A stretch of DNA of 26,505 nucleotides from an uncultured Muribaculaceae bacterium (GCA_947644475.1 CANRZQ010000004.1:1-26505), one strand, 5' to 3'. Positions 13,422-22,217 are shown, counted from the stretch's first letter. Program-made: numbers and translations. Notes: a model not told the origin generated them from the letters alone.

Positions 13422-16397
13422 ATGAAATTTCTGCAACAAGTAGCCCGGTATTATATACGCTCGGGCGCCGACCTTTCCGGCATGACCATGGTGTTTCCCA
13501 ACAAACGCAGCGCCATGTTCATGCGCAAGTATCTGAAAGAAAATATGTCGGAGGTGGGATTTATGCCACGGCTTGTGTCGATTACCTATTTCATTCAGCA
13601 ATATGAACATTCGGCGTTGGGAACGCCCATCGAATTGCTTTTCCTGCTTTATAAATCATATTGCGATGTGCTGGAGGCTCATGGCCATGCCGACCAGATA
13701 CGCGATTTCGACTCGTTTATATTCTGGGGCAACGTGTTGCTCGACGATTTTAACGATGTCGATTCATATATGGTCGACTCCGAGCAGCTGTTCAAGAATA
13801 TTAAGGACAGGCAAAACATAAGGGCAAACTATCTCACCGAGTCTCAACTTGAAGTTGTTGCCGAACTATGGGGCGGACCGCAGAGGAAGATTGATGACGA
13901 CCTGTTTTGGGAGCATCTCTCGCCGGAAACGGATGAGGAGAAGGCTTCCGGACGATTCATTAAATTGTGGGAGATCCTCGGAGATGTATATCACAGGTTT
14001 ATCGACCGCCTTGACTCCCTTGATACTCCGCTTTCCTATTCCGGGCTTCAATCGCGCCGGGCCTGCGAGAAGATTCGGTCGATGACGGCCGAGGATTTCG
14101 GATCGCAGCGATTTGCCTTTATCGGCTTTAATGTATTGCCAATATCGCGTATCCTGATATTCAAGCATCTCAGAAGACTTGGAATAGCCGACTTCTTCTG
14201 GGACACGGCTTCGCCATATTTTGATGTGGACACGTCGATACCCGAGACCGACCGCAATCGTGCCGGCCGATTTATACTGCCGCTTTCCAAGATGTTTCCG
14301 ATGCCCGGCGATTTCGAGCCTGAGCATGTCGATACATCCTCTCATAGGGTAACAGTTGTTTCTGTGCCGTCGAATGTCGCACAGACAAAGGTGGCATCCT
14401 CAATCGTAAACACGTGGATTAAAAAGCAGAATATATCTTATTCCGGCCTTGTGAACACGGCTATTGTCCTGCCGGATGAGAATTTGCTGATGCCGTTGCT
14501 ATATGCCATTGGCCCCGAAGTGAAGCAGATAAATGTCACTATGGGAGTGCCGTTTCTGTCCACGCCTTTTGCATCCTTATTGCAGTCGATTGTCTCGATG
14601 CAGATGCGGGCCCGGTATTCGAAGGGCGACATGCATTATTATTATGAAGATGTGCTTTCTGTTGTCTCGCACCCTCATGTGGCATTGATTGCTCCTGAGG
14701 CTGCGGTGAAGATTAAAGCCGACATTGCATCTGAGCGTCTTTACACGCTTGCCGCCTCCATGCTATGCAAATCGTATCCCAAGTTAAGGATGATTTTCGC
14801 GGCAGTTTCCGATGACAAGAACGTAGGGCAGGTGCATGAATACATGGCCAACCTTATCAACGGGCTTCGGGATGCTTTCAGCAATGTGTCGTCGGGAACA
14901 GAGCGTCCTAAATTTTACGAATACGAAATCCTGGATGCTTATACCTCGGCGATTGACGAACTTGCCGGCCTTTGCGAGCGATATGGCCAGACTTTGAGGC
15001 AAAGTTCGTTTTTCAGGCTTGTCGAGCGCACGCTTGCATCGTCGAAGATCCGATTTACCGGACGTCCTCTTGCCGGCTTGCAGGTGATGGGTGTGATGGA
15101 CACCCGTGTCCTTGATTTTGACAATCTCATAATACTGTCGATGAATGAGCGCGTTTTTCCACGGCGCACATTCACGCCCTCACTCATTCCGGCCTCGCTT
15201 CGCCAGGCATATGAGATGCCCGTGCAAGACCATGAGGAAGCCACGTATGCCTATCAGTTCTACCGTCTTATTTCCCGCGCCTCGAATGTCGCTTTGCTCT
15301 ACGACAGCCGGCAGTCGGGCCTCTCGGCCGGGGAAATGTCGCGGTATCTGTTTCAACTCCGGCATCTCGACCCTACGAATACAGTGCGGTTCACATCGGC
15401 ATCATTGATGTCGGCAGGCGAGCCTGACCGTAGCCTGTGCATAGAGAAGACCCCGGATGTAATTGAAGAACTTCATCGTTTCCGTCCGGGGGGCGACCTT
15501 GCTCTTTCGGCTTCCGCAATAAAGCAATATCTGAAATGCCCGATGTGTTTCTACCTCCAATATGTGAAGAAATTAAGAGGCGAGGATCTCACGCTCGAAT
15601 ATATCGATCCTGCATCTTATGGCTCAATACTTCACAGCATGGCGGAAAATCTCTACAAGCCATACAAGGGTTGTCTCATCGACGCACGGGCTTATAATGC
15701 CATGCTGGCCACCGACCTCAGAGGTCTTGCCATGCGAGTGCTCAACAAGGATTATTACCGCGAGCGGTTCAAGGGCGATCTTTCGCGGCTTCCGGGCGAG
15801 GCCCAGGTGCTGTCGAAGGTAATGGCGGAATATGTGAAGATGATGCTCATTTTCGAGCGCGACAATTATTCGCCATTCACATTTGTAGAGGCCGAAATGG
15901 GCGAGCCTCAGCGCATATGGCGGCTTGCCGACGACCTTGAATTTAACTTTACGATGAAAATCGACCGTGTCGACCGACTGGATGAGAATACATTCAGGTT
16001 TATCGATTATAAGACCGGTTCGGATGCGACAACGGCATCATCTGTCGAGAAACTTTTTGAGGACAAAAATTGCCACGGCATGTTGCAGTTGCTGATATAT
16101 GCGCGTGCATATGCCGACATGACAGGCTTCAAGGGCGATATAAAGCCTGTGATTTACAAGGTGAATGAATTTGCCATGGGTATTCCCGATTTGAAGATTG
16201 GGGCGAAAAAGAATTGCGTGCCCATAGACTCGCACAAGCAGGTCGCGGGAGAATTCAACGCTATGCTTGAAGATGTGATTCGGCATATTTTTGATGAAGG
16301 TCCGGATTATCCATTCTCTATGACTGAGAATGAGGCAACATGTAAGTATTGCCGTTTTGCACAGATGTGCGGGCGTTCGATGCCGAAGGAGGATTAG
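13422..16397 (+). CDS. AddB-like PD-(D/E)XK exonuclease with iron-sulfur staple
   Basis: A 991-residue protein related to the AddB/RexB subunit of RecBCD-like recombination machines. The N-terminal part resembles an inactivated helicase fold (MVFPNKRSAMFMRKYL near 23-38 in place of a Walker A). The C-terminal nuclease domain contains IDRVDRL and DYKTGS (Asp862, Lys864), followed by HGMLQLLIYARAY, a QxxxY-type motif. Four cysteines, Cys706, Cys974, Cys977 and Cys983, have the C...CxxCx5C spacing of the Fe-S staple in B. subtilis AddB. The enzyme would resect DNA ends for homologous recombination. A partner AddA helicase is not in this window and is not the next gene. It starts one base after the holB stop. 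Confidence 0.82.
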   Translation: MKFLQQVARYYIRSGADLSGMTMVFPNKRSAMFMRKYLKENMSEVGFMPRLVSITYFIQQYEHSALGTPIELLFLLYKSYCDVLEAHGHADQIRDFDSFIFWGNVLLDDFNDVDSYMVDSEQLFKNIKDRQNIRANYLTESQLEVVAELWGGPQRKIDDDLFWEHLSPETDEEKASGRFIKLWEILGDVYHRFIDRLDSLDTPLSYSGLQSRRACEKIRSMTAEDFGSQRFAFIGFNVLPISRILIFKHLRRLGIADFFWDTASPYFDVDTSIPETDRNRAGRFILPLSKMFPMPGDFEPEHVDTSSHRVTVVSVPSNVAQTKVASSIVNTWIKKQNISYSGLVNTAIVLPDENLLMPLLYAIGPEVKQINVTMGVPFLSTPFASLLQSIVSMQMRARYSKGDMHYYYEDVLSVVSHPHVALIAPEAAVKIKADIASERLYTLAASMLCKSYPKLRMIFAAVSDDKNVGQVHEYMANLINGLRDAFSNVSSGTERPKFYEYEILDAYTSAIDELAGLCERYGQTLRQSSFFRLVERTLASSKIRFTGRPLAGLQVMGVMDTRVLDFDNLIILSMNERVFPRRTFTPSLIPASLRQAYEMPVQDHEEATYAYQFYRLISRASNVALLYDSRQSGLSAGEMSRYLFQLRHLDPTNTVRFTSASLMSAGEPDRSLCIEKTPDVIEELHRFRPGGDLALSASAIKQYLKCPMCFYLQYVKKLRGEDLTLEYIDPASYGSILHSMAENLYKPYKGCLIDARAYNAMLATDLRGLAMRVLNKDYYRERFKGDLSRLPGEAQVLSKVMAEYVKMMLIFERDNYSPFTFVEAEMGEPQRIWRLADDLEFNFTMKIDRVDRLDENTFRFIDYKTGSDATTASSVEKLFEDKNCHGMLQLLIYARAYADMTGFKGDIKPVIYKVNEFAMGIPDLKIGAKKNCVPIDSHKQVAGEFNAMLEDVIRHIFDEGPDYPFSMTENEATCKYCRFAQMCGRSMPKED

Positions 16398-16401
16398 ACA
16401 C

Positions 16402-17490
16402 ATGAGCAGCATTTATATACATGTGCCGTTTTGCCGCAGCAAATGTGCCTATTGCGATTTTTTTTCAGTAATTCGGCACGACGATGCTGAAAAGGTTGTC
16501 AAGGCCATTGTTCAGGAATATGAGTTACGTCGCGGAGAGATACCTGATGATGTGCATACGGTATATATAGGAGGGGGCACGCCTTCGGTGCTTTCGCCCG
16601 AGATGCTTTGTGAAATGATAGCCCCGATTCCGCTCGAGCATGTGAAAGAATTTACGATAGAGGCTAATCCCGACGACGTCACCGATGAGATGGCACGTTA
16701 TTGGAAAGGCCTTGGCATCAATAGGGTGAGCATGGGGGTGCAGAGTTTTGTCGACTCGGAATTGCGTGCCGTCGGTCGAAGGCACTCTGCCGGGGATGCA
16801 CGCAGGGCATGTGGGATTCTGCGAGATGCCGGATTCGACAATATAAGTCTTGATTTGATTTATGGGCTTCCCGGACAGACAGCAGAGTCGTGGAAATACT
16901 CCCTCGATACACTTGTCGACATCCGTCCGGAACATTTTTCGGCATATTTGCTGAGTTATGAGCCCCGGACTCGTCTTACATCAATGCTGAAAGCGGGAAA
17001 GATAACCGAGGCTTCGGATGATGAAGTGGAAGAGCGGTACCATATGCTATGCACGGCGGCTGCCGCAGCGGGATATGAGCACTATGAAATATCAAACTTC
17101 GCGCTTCCGGGGCGCAGGTCCGTGCATAATTCCGGATATTGGACAGGAGTTCCTTATCTTGGCCTCGGGCCGGCCGCTCATAGTTTCGACGGCGCATTGC
17201 GACGGTACAATCCTTCGTCGATAGGGGAGTATCTCGCGTCGGTGGGCAGCCCGGAAGTAGAGCCGGAAACAGAATCCGACAGGTTCAACGACCGTGTGCT
17301 CACAGCCTTGCGCACCGGCGAAGGCCTCGTGTATCCTCAGCAGAGCGATTGCCTGGATTTGAAGGATTTCAACCAAGAGGTAAGGCGTATGCTCCGGCAG
17401 GGACTGTTGATGGAGAGCAATGGCAAGATTCATATTCCGGAAGAGCGTTGGCTTGTCTCAGATTCAATAATCAGGGATTTGTTTGTGTGA
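16402..17490 (+). CDS. hemW: HemW-like radical SAM protein (coproporphyrinogen III oxidase related)
   Basis: A 362-residue radical SAM protein. The start at ATG 16402 is preferred over an in-frame ATG at 16330, because the latter would lie inside the previous gene and the family begins IYIHVPFCRSKCAYCDF. The radical SAM Cys triad is Cys11, Cys15 and Cys18 (CxxxCxYC), and GGGTPS (about 56-61) is the SAM-binding region. Other HemN/HemW family blocks are SMGVQSF, DLIYGLPGQT and YEISNFALPG. HemW proteins act as heme chaperones or inserters and not as true oxidases; the distinction is by family. It is the last gene of the mtnN run, four bases after the AddB-like gene. Confidence 0.88.
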   Translation: MSSIYIHVPFCRSKCAYCDFFSVIRHDDAEKVVKAIVQEYELRRGEIPDDVHTVYIGGGTPSVLSPEMLCEMIAPIPLEHVKEFTIEANPDDVTDEMARYWKGLGINRVSMGVQSFVDSELRAVGRRHSAGDARRACGILRDAGFDNISLDLIYGLPGQTAESWKYSLDTLVDIRPEHFSAYLLSYEPRTRLTSMLKAGKITEASDDEVEERYHMLCTAAAAAGYEHYEISNFALPGRRSVHNSGYWTGVPYLGLGPAAHSFDGALRRYNPSSIGEYLASVGSPEVEPETESDRFNDRVLTALRTGEGLVYPQQSDCLDLKDFNQEVRRMLRQGLLMESNGKIHIPEERWLVSDSIIRDLFV

Positions 17491-17509
17491 GAATTTATCG
17501 TTACTTTTG
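17478..17509 (+). promoter_or_regulatory. Promoter of the BASS-like transporter gene
   Basis: TTTG (17478-17481), a 20-bp spacer and TACTTTTG (17502-17509) fit the Bacteroidota promoter form. The -33 element lies inside the end of hemW. The expected start near 17515 gives a 20-nt leader before ATG 17535. Confidence 0.55.
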
Positions 17510-17534
17510 CATGGACTTTTCAATGATGTAGAAG

Positions 17535-18506
17535 ATGAAGTTTTATCAATGGCTCCGTGATTGGACTTTAATTATTGCCATTCTTGCCGGTATCGTAGGA
17601 TATTTTGTCGGTATTGCGTTGCCGGTATCAGATTCTATTAAGGGAAATGTGTTGTCGGCCGTGGAGTATGTGCAGCCGGTTCTTATTTTTTTCATGCTAT
17701 TCCTTACTTTTGTAAGAATCAATCCCCACGATATACGTCCTTGCCGCTGGCATATATGGCTTCTTGCCGTGCAGGGAGGTTTGTTTTCGCTTCTTGGATT
17801 GATACTTATAGCGCTTCCTCACAGCGGATTGCGAATTGTCCTGGAAGGCGCGATGATATGCCTTATATGTCCCACGGCCACGGCTGCCGCTGTGATTACC
17901 CGTAAATTGGGAGGCGACATGGCGCATATCACTACATATACCATACTTATAAATTTGCTTGCGGCATTGTTGATTCCGGCCTTGATTCCATGGGTGCATC
18001 CGAATCCGTCTCTCGACGTGTGGAACTCTGCGGTGCTCATCCTTGGAAAGGTGTTCCCGCTTCTGCTTATGCCGCTGGTCCTTGCCCAACTTGTGCGTAA
18101 ACTTATGCCCGGGTTGCGCGACCGCATTATACGCTATCCCGACTTGTCGTTTTATATGTGGGCTGTTGCTCTCACCCTTGCCATAGGCGTTACCACAAGG
18201 AGTATCGTCCATTCAAATATCGGGTTGTCGACGCAGATGTGGCTTGTGGCAGTGTCGTTGCTTTGCTGCATCTTTCAGTTTTGGCTTGGACGCAGGGTAG
18301 GCGCATATTATCACGATACGGTGACAGCCGGTCAGGCTCTGGGGCAAAAAAATACAGTATTTGCAATCTGGCTCGGATACACCTTTTTTTCTCCCATAAC
18401 TGCTATCGCAGGAGGATTCTACTCAATCTGGCACAATGTTTTCAACTCATATCAGCTTTACCGCCACGAGCATCGCAGTAGCAAAGAAGCCGTCTCGCGC
18501 CGGTAA
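17535..18506 (+). CDS. BASS-family (bile acid:sodium symporter-like) membrane transporter
   Basis: A 323-residue integral membrane protein with about nine to ten hydrophobic segments spread over residues 10-305 and a basic C-terminal tail. CPTATAAAVITRKLGGD matches the CPGGTASN-type crossing motif of the bile acid/sodium symporter fold, and GQALGQKNTVFAIWLG corresponds to the second discontinuous-helix motif with its QN pair. Related proteins carry organic anions, pantothenate or other small acids with sodium; the substrate here cannot be told. It has its own promoter and is followed after 40 bp by the SusA-like amylase, with which it might be co-transcribed, although no functional link is evident. 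Confidence 0.72.
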   Translation: MKFYQWLRDWTLIIAILAGIVGYFVGIALPVSDSIKGNVLSAVEYVQPVLIFFMLFLTFVRINPHDIRPCRWHIWLLAVQGGLFSLLGLILIALPHSGLRIVLEGAMICLICPTATAAAVITRKLGGDMAHITTYTILINLLAALLIPALIPWVHPNPSLDVWNSAVLILGKVFPLLLMPLVLAQLVRKLMPGLRDRIIRYPDLSFYMWAVALTLAIGVTTRSIVHSNIGLSTQMWLVAVSLLCCIFQFWLGRRVGAYYHDTVTAGQALGQKNTVFAIWLGYTFFSPITAIAGGFYSIWHNVFNSYQLYRHEHRSSKEAVSRR

Positions 18507-18546
18507 ACATAATTGAACCAACTTTCACTAATAAATAAACAAAACC

Positions 18547-20400
18547 ATGAAGAAAATTTTATTTTCAATGCTGCTTGTCCTTACGGGCCTCGCTTCTGCA
18601 GCGGCAGCAACAGGGAAAGCGTCGGACTATACGCTCGACCCGCCCTATTGGTGGACAGGCATGGCCTGCGACACGTTGCAAATTATGGTCTACGGACCGG
18701 GTGTTGCCGACGCTCAATTCACGATGAAGCCTTACGAGGGCGTAAATGTAATCGAGACTGTCGCTCTCGACTCAAAGGATTATCTTTTGGTATACCTTGA
18801 TATCAACGACTCAGCCCGAGCCGGACAACTGGATTTCAAGTTCAAAGTAGGCAAAAAAACATTTGACAAAAAATTCGACCTGAAAGCCCGCGACCGTCGT
18901 CCGGAGGATTATGCAGGATTCGATGCGTCGGATGTCCTGTATCTTATAATGCCCGACCGTTTTGCAAAAGGAGAGTCGAAGGCTGATGTAAACGACCTTG
19001 AATATGTTGTGGCAAACAATCGTGAAAATCCCAATGCCCGCCACGGTGGCAATATTGCCGGCATGCGCGACCATCTCGATTACCTCGATTCTCTTGGAAT
19101 AACGGCGGTATGGGTAAATCCGGTGCTTGAAAATGATATGCCCGGCGGTTCCTACCACGGATATTCCACCACCGATTATTATCGTATCGACCCTCGGTTC
19201 GGCACTAATGAGGAGTGGAACGAGTTTGTGGCCGATGCTCACTCTCGTGGCATAAAAGTGGTGATGGACATGATATTCAACCACTCGGGCAGCAACCATA
19301 TCTGGAACAAGAACCGCCCGTCGGCCGACTGGCTGAATTTCCCCGACGAATATGTCCAGACCAACTATAACCTTACCACACTCTACGACCCGTATGCCAG
19401 CGATTTCGACCGCACCCGCACTGTCGACGGCTGGTTTGTTCGCTCGATGCCCGACCTGAACCAACGCAATCCTCACCTCATGAAATATCTTATCCAGAAT
19501 TCAATCTGGTGGATTGAGAGTTCAAAAATCAATGGCATACGCATGGATACCTATCCTTACGCCGATGAAAGAGCCATGGCCGGGTGGATTGACGCAGTGC
19601 TTCGTGAATATCCCAATTTCAATATAGTGGGAGAGTGCTGGGTAGAAAATGAAGGTGGAGAAGCATACTGGCAACGCGGGTCAAAAGTCAATCCCAACGG
19701 CGACCCCAAATTGCCCACCGTTATGGACTTTGTAATCGCCACCAAGGGACGCGACGCGTTCAAAGGCGACGAAAAGGGGGCTAATCTCAACGCGATGTAT
19801 AATCATCTGACGCTTGATTACCTTTATCCGGATCCATCCAAGATTCTTACTTTCCTCGACAATCACGATACCGACCGTTTCCTTCTTGAGGAGCCGGAAA
19901 ATCTCGACTGGTGGAAGCAGGCCTTGACTTTCCTGCTCACCACACGTGGCATCCCCCAACTTTATTATGGCACTGAAATCCTCATGAACGGTACCAAAAA
20001 GCATTCCGACGGCAATATCCGCCGCGATATGCCCGGTGGCTTCGAAGGTGACACAATCAATGCTTTCTCGCTCGATGGTCTGACAGACAAGCAGATTGAG
20101 GCACATGCTTTCCTTTCAAAAATACTTAACTGGCGCAAAGCCAACGATGTGATTGCCCGCGGCGCACTCAAACACTTTATTCCGCAGAACGGCGTCTATG
20201 TATATGAACGTCGTTTGGGCGACAAACAAGTTGTGGTAATGATGAACGGTGCCAACGAGCCTCGCACCATATCGATGGCCAACACAGCCGAAATCCTTCC
20301 TGTGGGTTCCACGCGCCACGATTTCCTTTCCGGTAATAACATTACCATAACCGACAACATCACCCTCCCGTCCCGCGCCATCTACATCCTCGAAAACTAA
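18547..20400 (+). CDS. susA: SusA-like GH13 alpha-amylase / neopullulanase, periplasmic
   Basis: A 617-residue protein, to my recollection the same length as the B. thetaiotaomicron neopullulanase SusA. A signal peptide (about 1-21, ending ASAAAA) has no lipobox, so the enzyme is probably soluble in the periplasm. An N-terminal beta domain (about 25-115) of the cyclomaltodextrinase/neopullulanase type precedes the barrel. The GH13 motifs are VVMDMIFNHSG, GIRMDTYPYAD with nucleophile Asp334, NIVGECW with acid/base Glu363, and FLDNHDTDR with Asp441. A C-terminal beta domain follows from about 535. It would cut malto-oligosaccharides imported from starch. No susB, susC or susD lies beside it. 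The symbol is used by similarity. Confidence 0.88.
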   Translation: MKKILFSMLLVLTGLASAAAATGKASDYTLDPPYWWTGMACDTLQIMVYGPGVADAQFTMKPYEGVNVIETVALDSKDYLLVYLDINDSARAGQLDFKFKVGKKTFDKKFDLKARDRRPEDYAGFDASDVLYLIMPDRFAKGESKADVNDLEYVVANNRENPNARHGGNIAGMRDHLDYLDSLGITAVWVNPVLENDMPGGSYHGYSTTDYYRIDPRFGTNEEWNEFVADAHSRGIKVVMDMIFNHSGSNHIWNKNRPSADWLNFPDEYVQTNYNLTTLYDPYASDFDRTRTVDGWFVRSMPDLNQRNPHLMKYLIQNSIWWIESSKINGIRMDTYPYADERAMAGWIDAVLREYPNFNIVGECWVENEGGEAYWQRGSKVNPNGDPKLPTVMDFVIATKGRDAFKGDEKGANLNAMYNHLTLDYLYPDPSKILTFLDNHDTDRFLLEEPENLDWWKQALTFLLTTRGIPQLYYGTEILMNGTKKHSDGNIRRDMPGGFEGDTINAFSLDGLTDKQIEAHAFLSKILNWRKANDVIARGALKHFIPQNGVYVYERRLGDKQVVVMMNGANEPRTISMANTAEILPVGSTRHDFLSGNNITITDNITLPSRAIYILEN

Positions 20401-20421
20401 CATTAACGTCACCAATATCTA

Positions 20422-20457
20422 AACAAGGGCTGCCTCAATTCTGAAGCAGCCCTTGTT
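20422..20457 (+). terminator. Hairpin terminator after the SusA-like gene
   Basis: Perfect 12-bp stem AACAAGGGCTGC (20422-20433) / GCAGCCCTTGTT (20446-20457) with a 12-nt loop, 22 bp after the stop. There is no clear T-run after the stem, but strength and position fit a terminator. Confidence 0.65.
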
Positions 20458-20793
20458 GTATGAATATGTAACATAGGAGTTGGGTGTACAGTTAGGACGT
20501 ATGGCTCTTGCAATGCGGTTTAAGGGCGTATCCAATTCACATTACCGGGGGTTGCGCTTCCGCTCCACCCCCGGCTAACATCTTGAAGCGCATACGCGCT
20601 TCTCCTCCACGGCGATGGCTTATTTGAACAGCATTGCACAGGTCGCGTCCCTACAATATAGACATAAACGGTACAAGCCGAAAAGTCGGAGCATGGAATC
20701 GCGTAGCGATTCGGAAAGAAATTTGTGAATCAATTATTTATTTTGCAATCCGGAGGATTCTTTGCCTTGCAAAGCACTTCACGGTGAGGGTTC
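20458..20793. repeat. Noncoding region with three short perfect hairpins, repeat-like
   Basis: No credible gene is present. Three compact dyads lie in a row: CCGGGGGT (20545-20552) / ACCCCCGG (20567-20574) with an inner GCG/CGC pair; GAAGCGC (20585-20591) / GCGCTTC (20596-20602) with a 4-nt loop; and GAATCGC (20696-20702) / GCGATTC (20706-20712) with a 3-nt loop. The string of small GC-rich palindromes between convergent genes resembles REP-type interspersed elements. Copy number cannot be judged from this window. A 69-codon open frame at 20634-20843 has no protein-like features and runs through the rplT terminator. Confidence 0.45.
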
Positions 20794-20833
20794 AAAAAAA
20801 AACGGGCTTCGAATTTAATTCGAAGCCCGTTTT
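20794..20833 (-). terminator. Intrinsic terminator of the thrS-infC-rpmI-rplT operon
   Basis: Read on the minus strand, a 14-bp perfect stem (AAAACGGGCTTCGA 20833-20820, TCGAAGCCCGTTTT 20812-20799) with a 7-nt loop is followed by an uninterrupted run of nine Ts (complement of 20802-20794). It lies about 40 bp after the rplT stop. Confidence 0.92.
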
Positions 20834-20874
20834 GCGGATTTAAGGAATTGCAAAAGCAAATACCTTATGTGGGT

Positions 20875-21225
20875 TTATGCGTTTTTAACCTTGTCGACGA
20901 TGGCCTTGAAGGCTGCGGGATTGTTGAGCGCGAGGTCGGCGAGGACTTTGCGGTTGATTTCGATGCCTGCTTTGTGGATAAGACCCATCAGTTTGGAGTA
21001 TGAGAGGTTTTCAAGACGAGCGGCAGCGTTGATACGTTGAATCCAGAGAGCGCGGAAGTTGCGTTTTTTGTCTTTGCGATCGCGGTAAGCGTAGGTAAGA
21101 CCTTTTTCCCAGGTGTTTTTGGCAACGGTCCACACGTTACGGCGGCATCCAAAGTAACCGCGGGTGAGTTTGAGGATTTTTTTACGACGTGCACGAGAAG
21201 CAACGTGGTTGACTGATCTTGGCAT
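20875..21225 (-). CDS. rplT: Ribosomal protein bL20
   Basis: 116 residues, full length for the family, beginning MPRSVNHVASRARRKKIL with the family-typical GYFGCRRNVWTVAKN and RDRKDKKRNFRALWIQRIN blocks. It is an early-assembly protein of the 50S subunit that binds 23S rRNA. It is last in the thrS-infC-rpmI-rplT operon, 125 bp after rpmI, with two hairpins in that gap and a strong terminator behind. In other bacteria L20 represses its own operon by binding the mRNA. Confidence 0.97.
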   Translation of the reverse strand: MPRSVNHVASRARRKKILKLTRGYFGCRRNVWTVAKNTWEKGLTYAYRDRKDKKRNFRALWIQRINAAARLENLSYSKLMGLIHKAGIEINRKVLADLALNNPAAFKAIVDKVKNA

Positions 21226-21240
21226 TTTGTTGTTGTTTGT

Positions 21241-21332
21241 GGATGTCAGCGGCTAATGTTATGCGCTTGGGGGCTGTACATCCGGTTAATAAAAATGGGT
21301 TTGTTATAGTCACGATCGAATCGAAACGTGAC
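21241..21332 (-). promoter_or_regulatory. Two hairpins in the rplT leader, candidate L20 autoregulatory site
   Basis: In mRNA order (minus strand), the first hairpin pairs GTCACG (21332-21327) with CGTGAC (21314-21309). The second pairs GGATGT-A-CAGC (21283-21273) with GCTGACATCC (21250-21241), ten base pairs with one bulged base, and ends 15 nt before the rplT ATG. No U-run follows, so this is not a terminator. Position before rplT suggests translational control by L20, as known in E. coli and Bacillus. A link to the true L20 recognition fold has not been shown. Confidence 0.45.
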
Positions 21333-21350
21333 ACGCTTGTTTTTCCTTGC

Positions 21351-21548
21351 TTATTTAAGGCCGAGGAGCGATTTTACGTTGTTTTCATCACACTTAGCGA
21401 TGAGGCCGGAGTGGGTGAGGTTACGTTTTTGCTTCTTGGTCTTCTTTGTAAGAATGTGGCTGTGGAAAGCGTGTTTACGTTTGATTTTTCCTGATCCGGT
21501 AAGGGCGAACCTCTTTTTGGCACCGGAGTTAGTCTTAATCTTGGGCAT
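21351..21548 (-). CDS. rpmI: Ribosomal protein bL35
   Basis: 65 residues, very basic, beginning MPKIKTNSGAKKRF with HSHILTKKTKKQKRNL in the middle, as in the L35 family. It is a component of the 50S subunit. It stands in the conserved infC-rpmI-rplT order, 57 bp after infC and 125 bp before rplT. Confidence 0.96.
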   Translation of the reverse strand: MPKIKTNSGAKKRFALTGSGKIKRKHAFHSHILTKKTKKQKRNLTHSGLIAKCDENNVKSLLGLK

Positions 21549-21605
21549 TTTTTTAATTGTTTTTGTTCGTGATTATATTTGCCGAGCCAACTCGTGGCTC
21601 TTTTT

Positions 21606-22208
21606 TTATTTCTTTTTTGGCGTGATCATGATAATCATACGCTTGCCTTCGAGAAGAGGCATTTGCTCGACTTTGCCGTATTCTTCAAGATCGTTGGCGA
21701 AACGCAGAAGCAGAACTTCTCCTTGTTCCTTGAACAGAATCGAACGGCCTTTGAAGAATACATATGCTTTCACTTTTGATCCTTCCTGAAGGAAGCCGAT
21801 TGCGTGTTTGAGTTTGAAGTTGTAGTCGTGGTCGTCGGTCTGGGGTCCGAAACGGATTTCCTTAATTACGACTTTCACCGACTTGGCTTTCTGCTCTTTG
21901 AGTTTCTTTTTCTGCTGATAGAGATACTTCTGGTAGTCGAGAATCTTGCATACCGGAGGCTCTGCTGTTGCAGATATTTCAACAAGGTCGAGTTCGAGTT
22001 CTTCGGCTTTGGCGCGAGCCTCTTGAATGGAGTATATGCCAGGCTCAACATTGTCACCGACGAGTCGCACTTCACGAGCACGTATTTGATCGTTGATTGC
22101 GTTCGGGGAATCTTTAGTGTTTGAGCGGCGTTGCAGTTGGCGTTGTTGCTTGCCGGCAGACATTGGTCTCGGAGGACGAGGACCGGGATTGTAGGGTTTT
22201 TTCTCCAT
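21606..22208 (-). CDS. infC: Translation initiation factor IF-3
   Basis: 200 residues. After a basic, proline-rich N-terminal extension (about 1-35) comes the IF3-N domain (NDQIRAREVRLVGDNVEPGIY, about 39-59; ELDLVEISATAEPPVCKILDYQKYLYQQ) and then the linker and IF3-C domain (VKVVIKEIRFGPQTDDHDYNF through the C-terminal MIIMITPKKK). IF-3 prevents premature 50S joining and checks start codon selection. The start ATG is nine bases from the thrS stop, so it is probably translated from the same mRNA. The extension is common in Bacteroidota IF-3. No rare AUU start, as used for autoregulation in E. coli, is seen; the start reads as ATG. Confidence 0.95.
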   Translation of the reverse strand: MEKKPYNPGPRPPRPMSAGKQQRQLQRRSNTKDSPNAINDQIRAREVRLVGDNVEPGIYSIQEARAKAEELELDLVEISATAEPPVCKILDYQKYLYQQKKKLKEQKAKSVKVVIKEIRFGPQTDDHDYNFKLKHAIGFLQEGSKVKAYVFFKGRSILFKEQGEVLLLRFANDLEEYGKVEQMPLLEGKRMIIMITPKKK

Positions 22209-22217
22209 TCAGGGGGG

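Noticed and set aside
16330..16401. Earlier ATG for HemW
   Set aside because: It lies inside the AddB-like gene, and the family N-terminus begins at ATG 16402.
20634..20843. 69-codon ORF before rplT
   Set aside because: It crosses the rplT terminator, has no start signal and an unusual composition; treated as noncoding repeat-like DNA.
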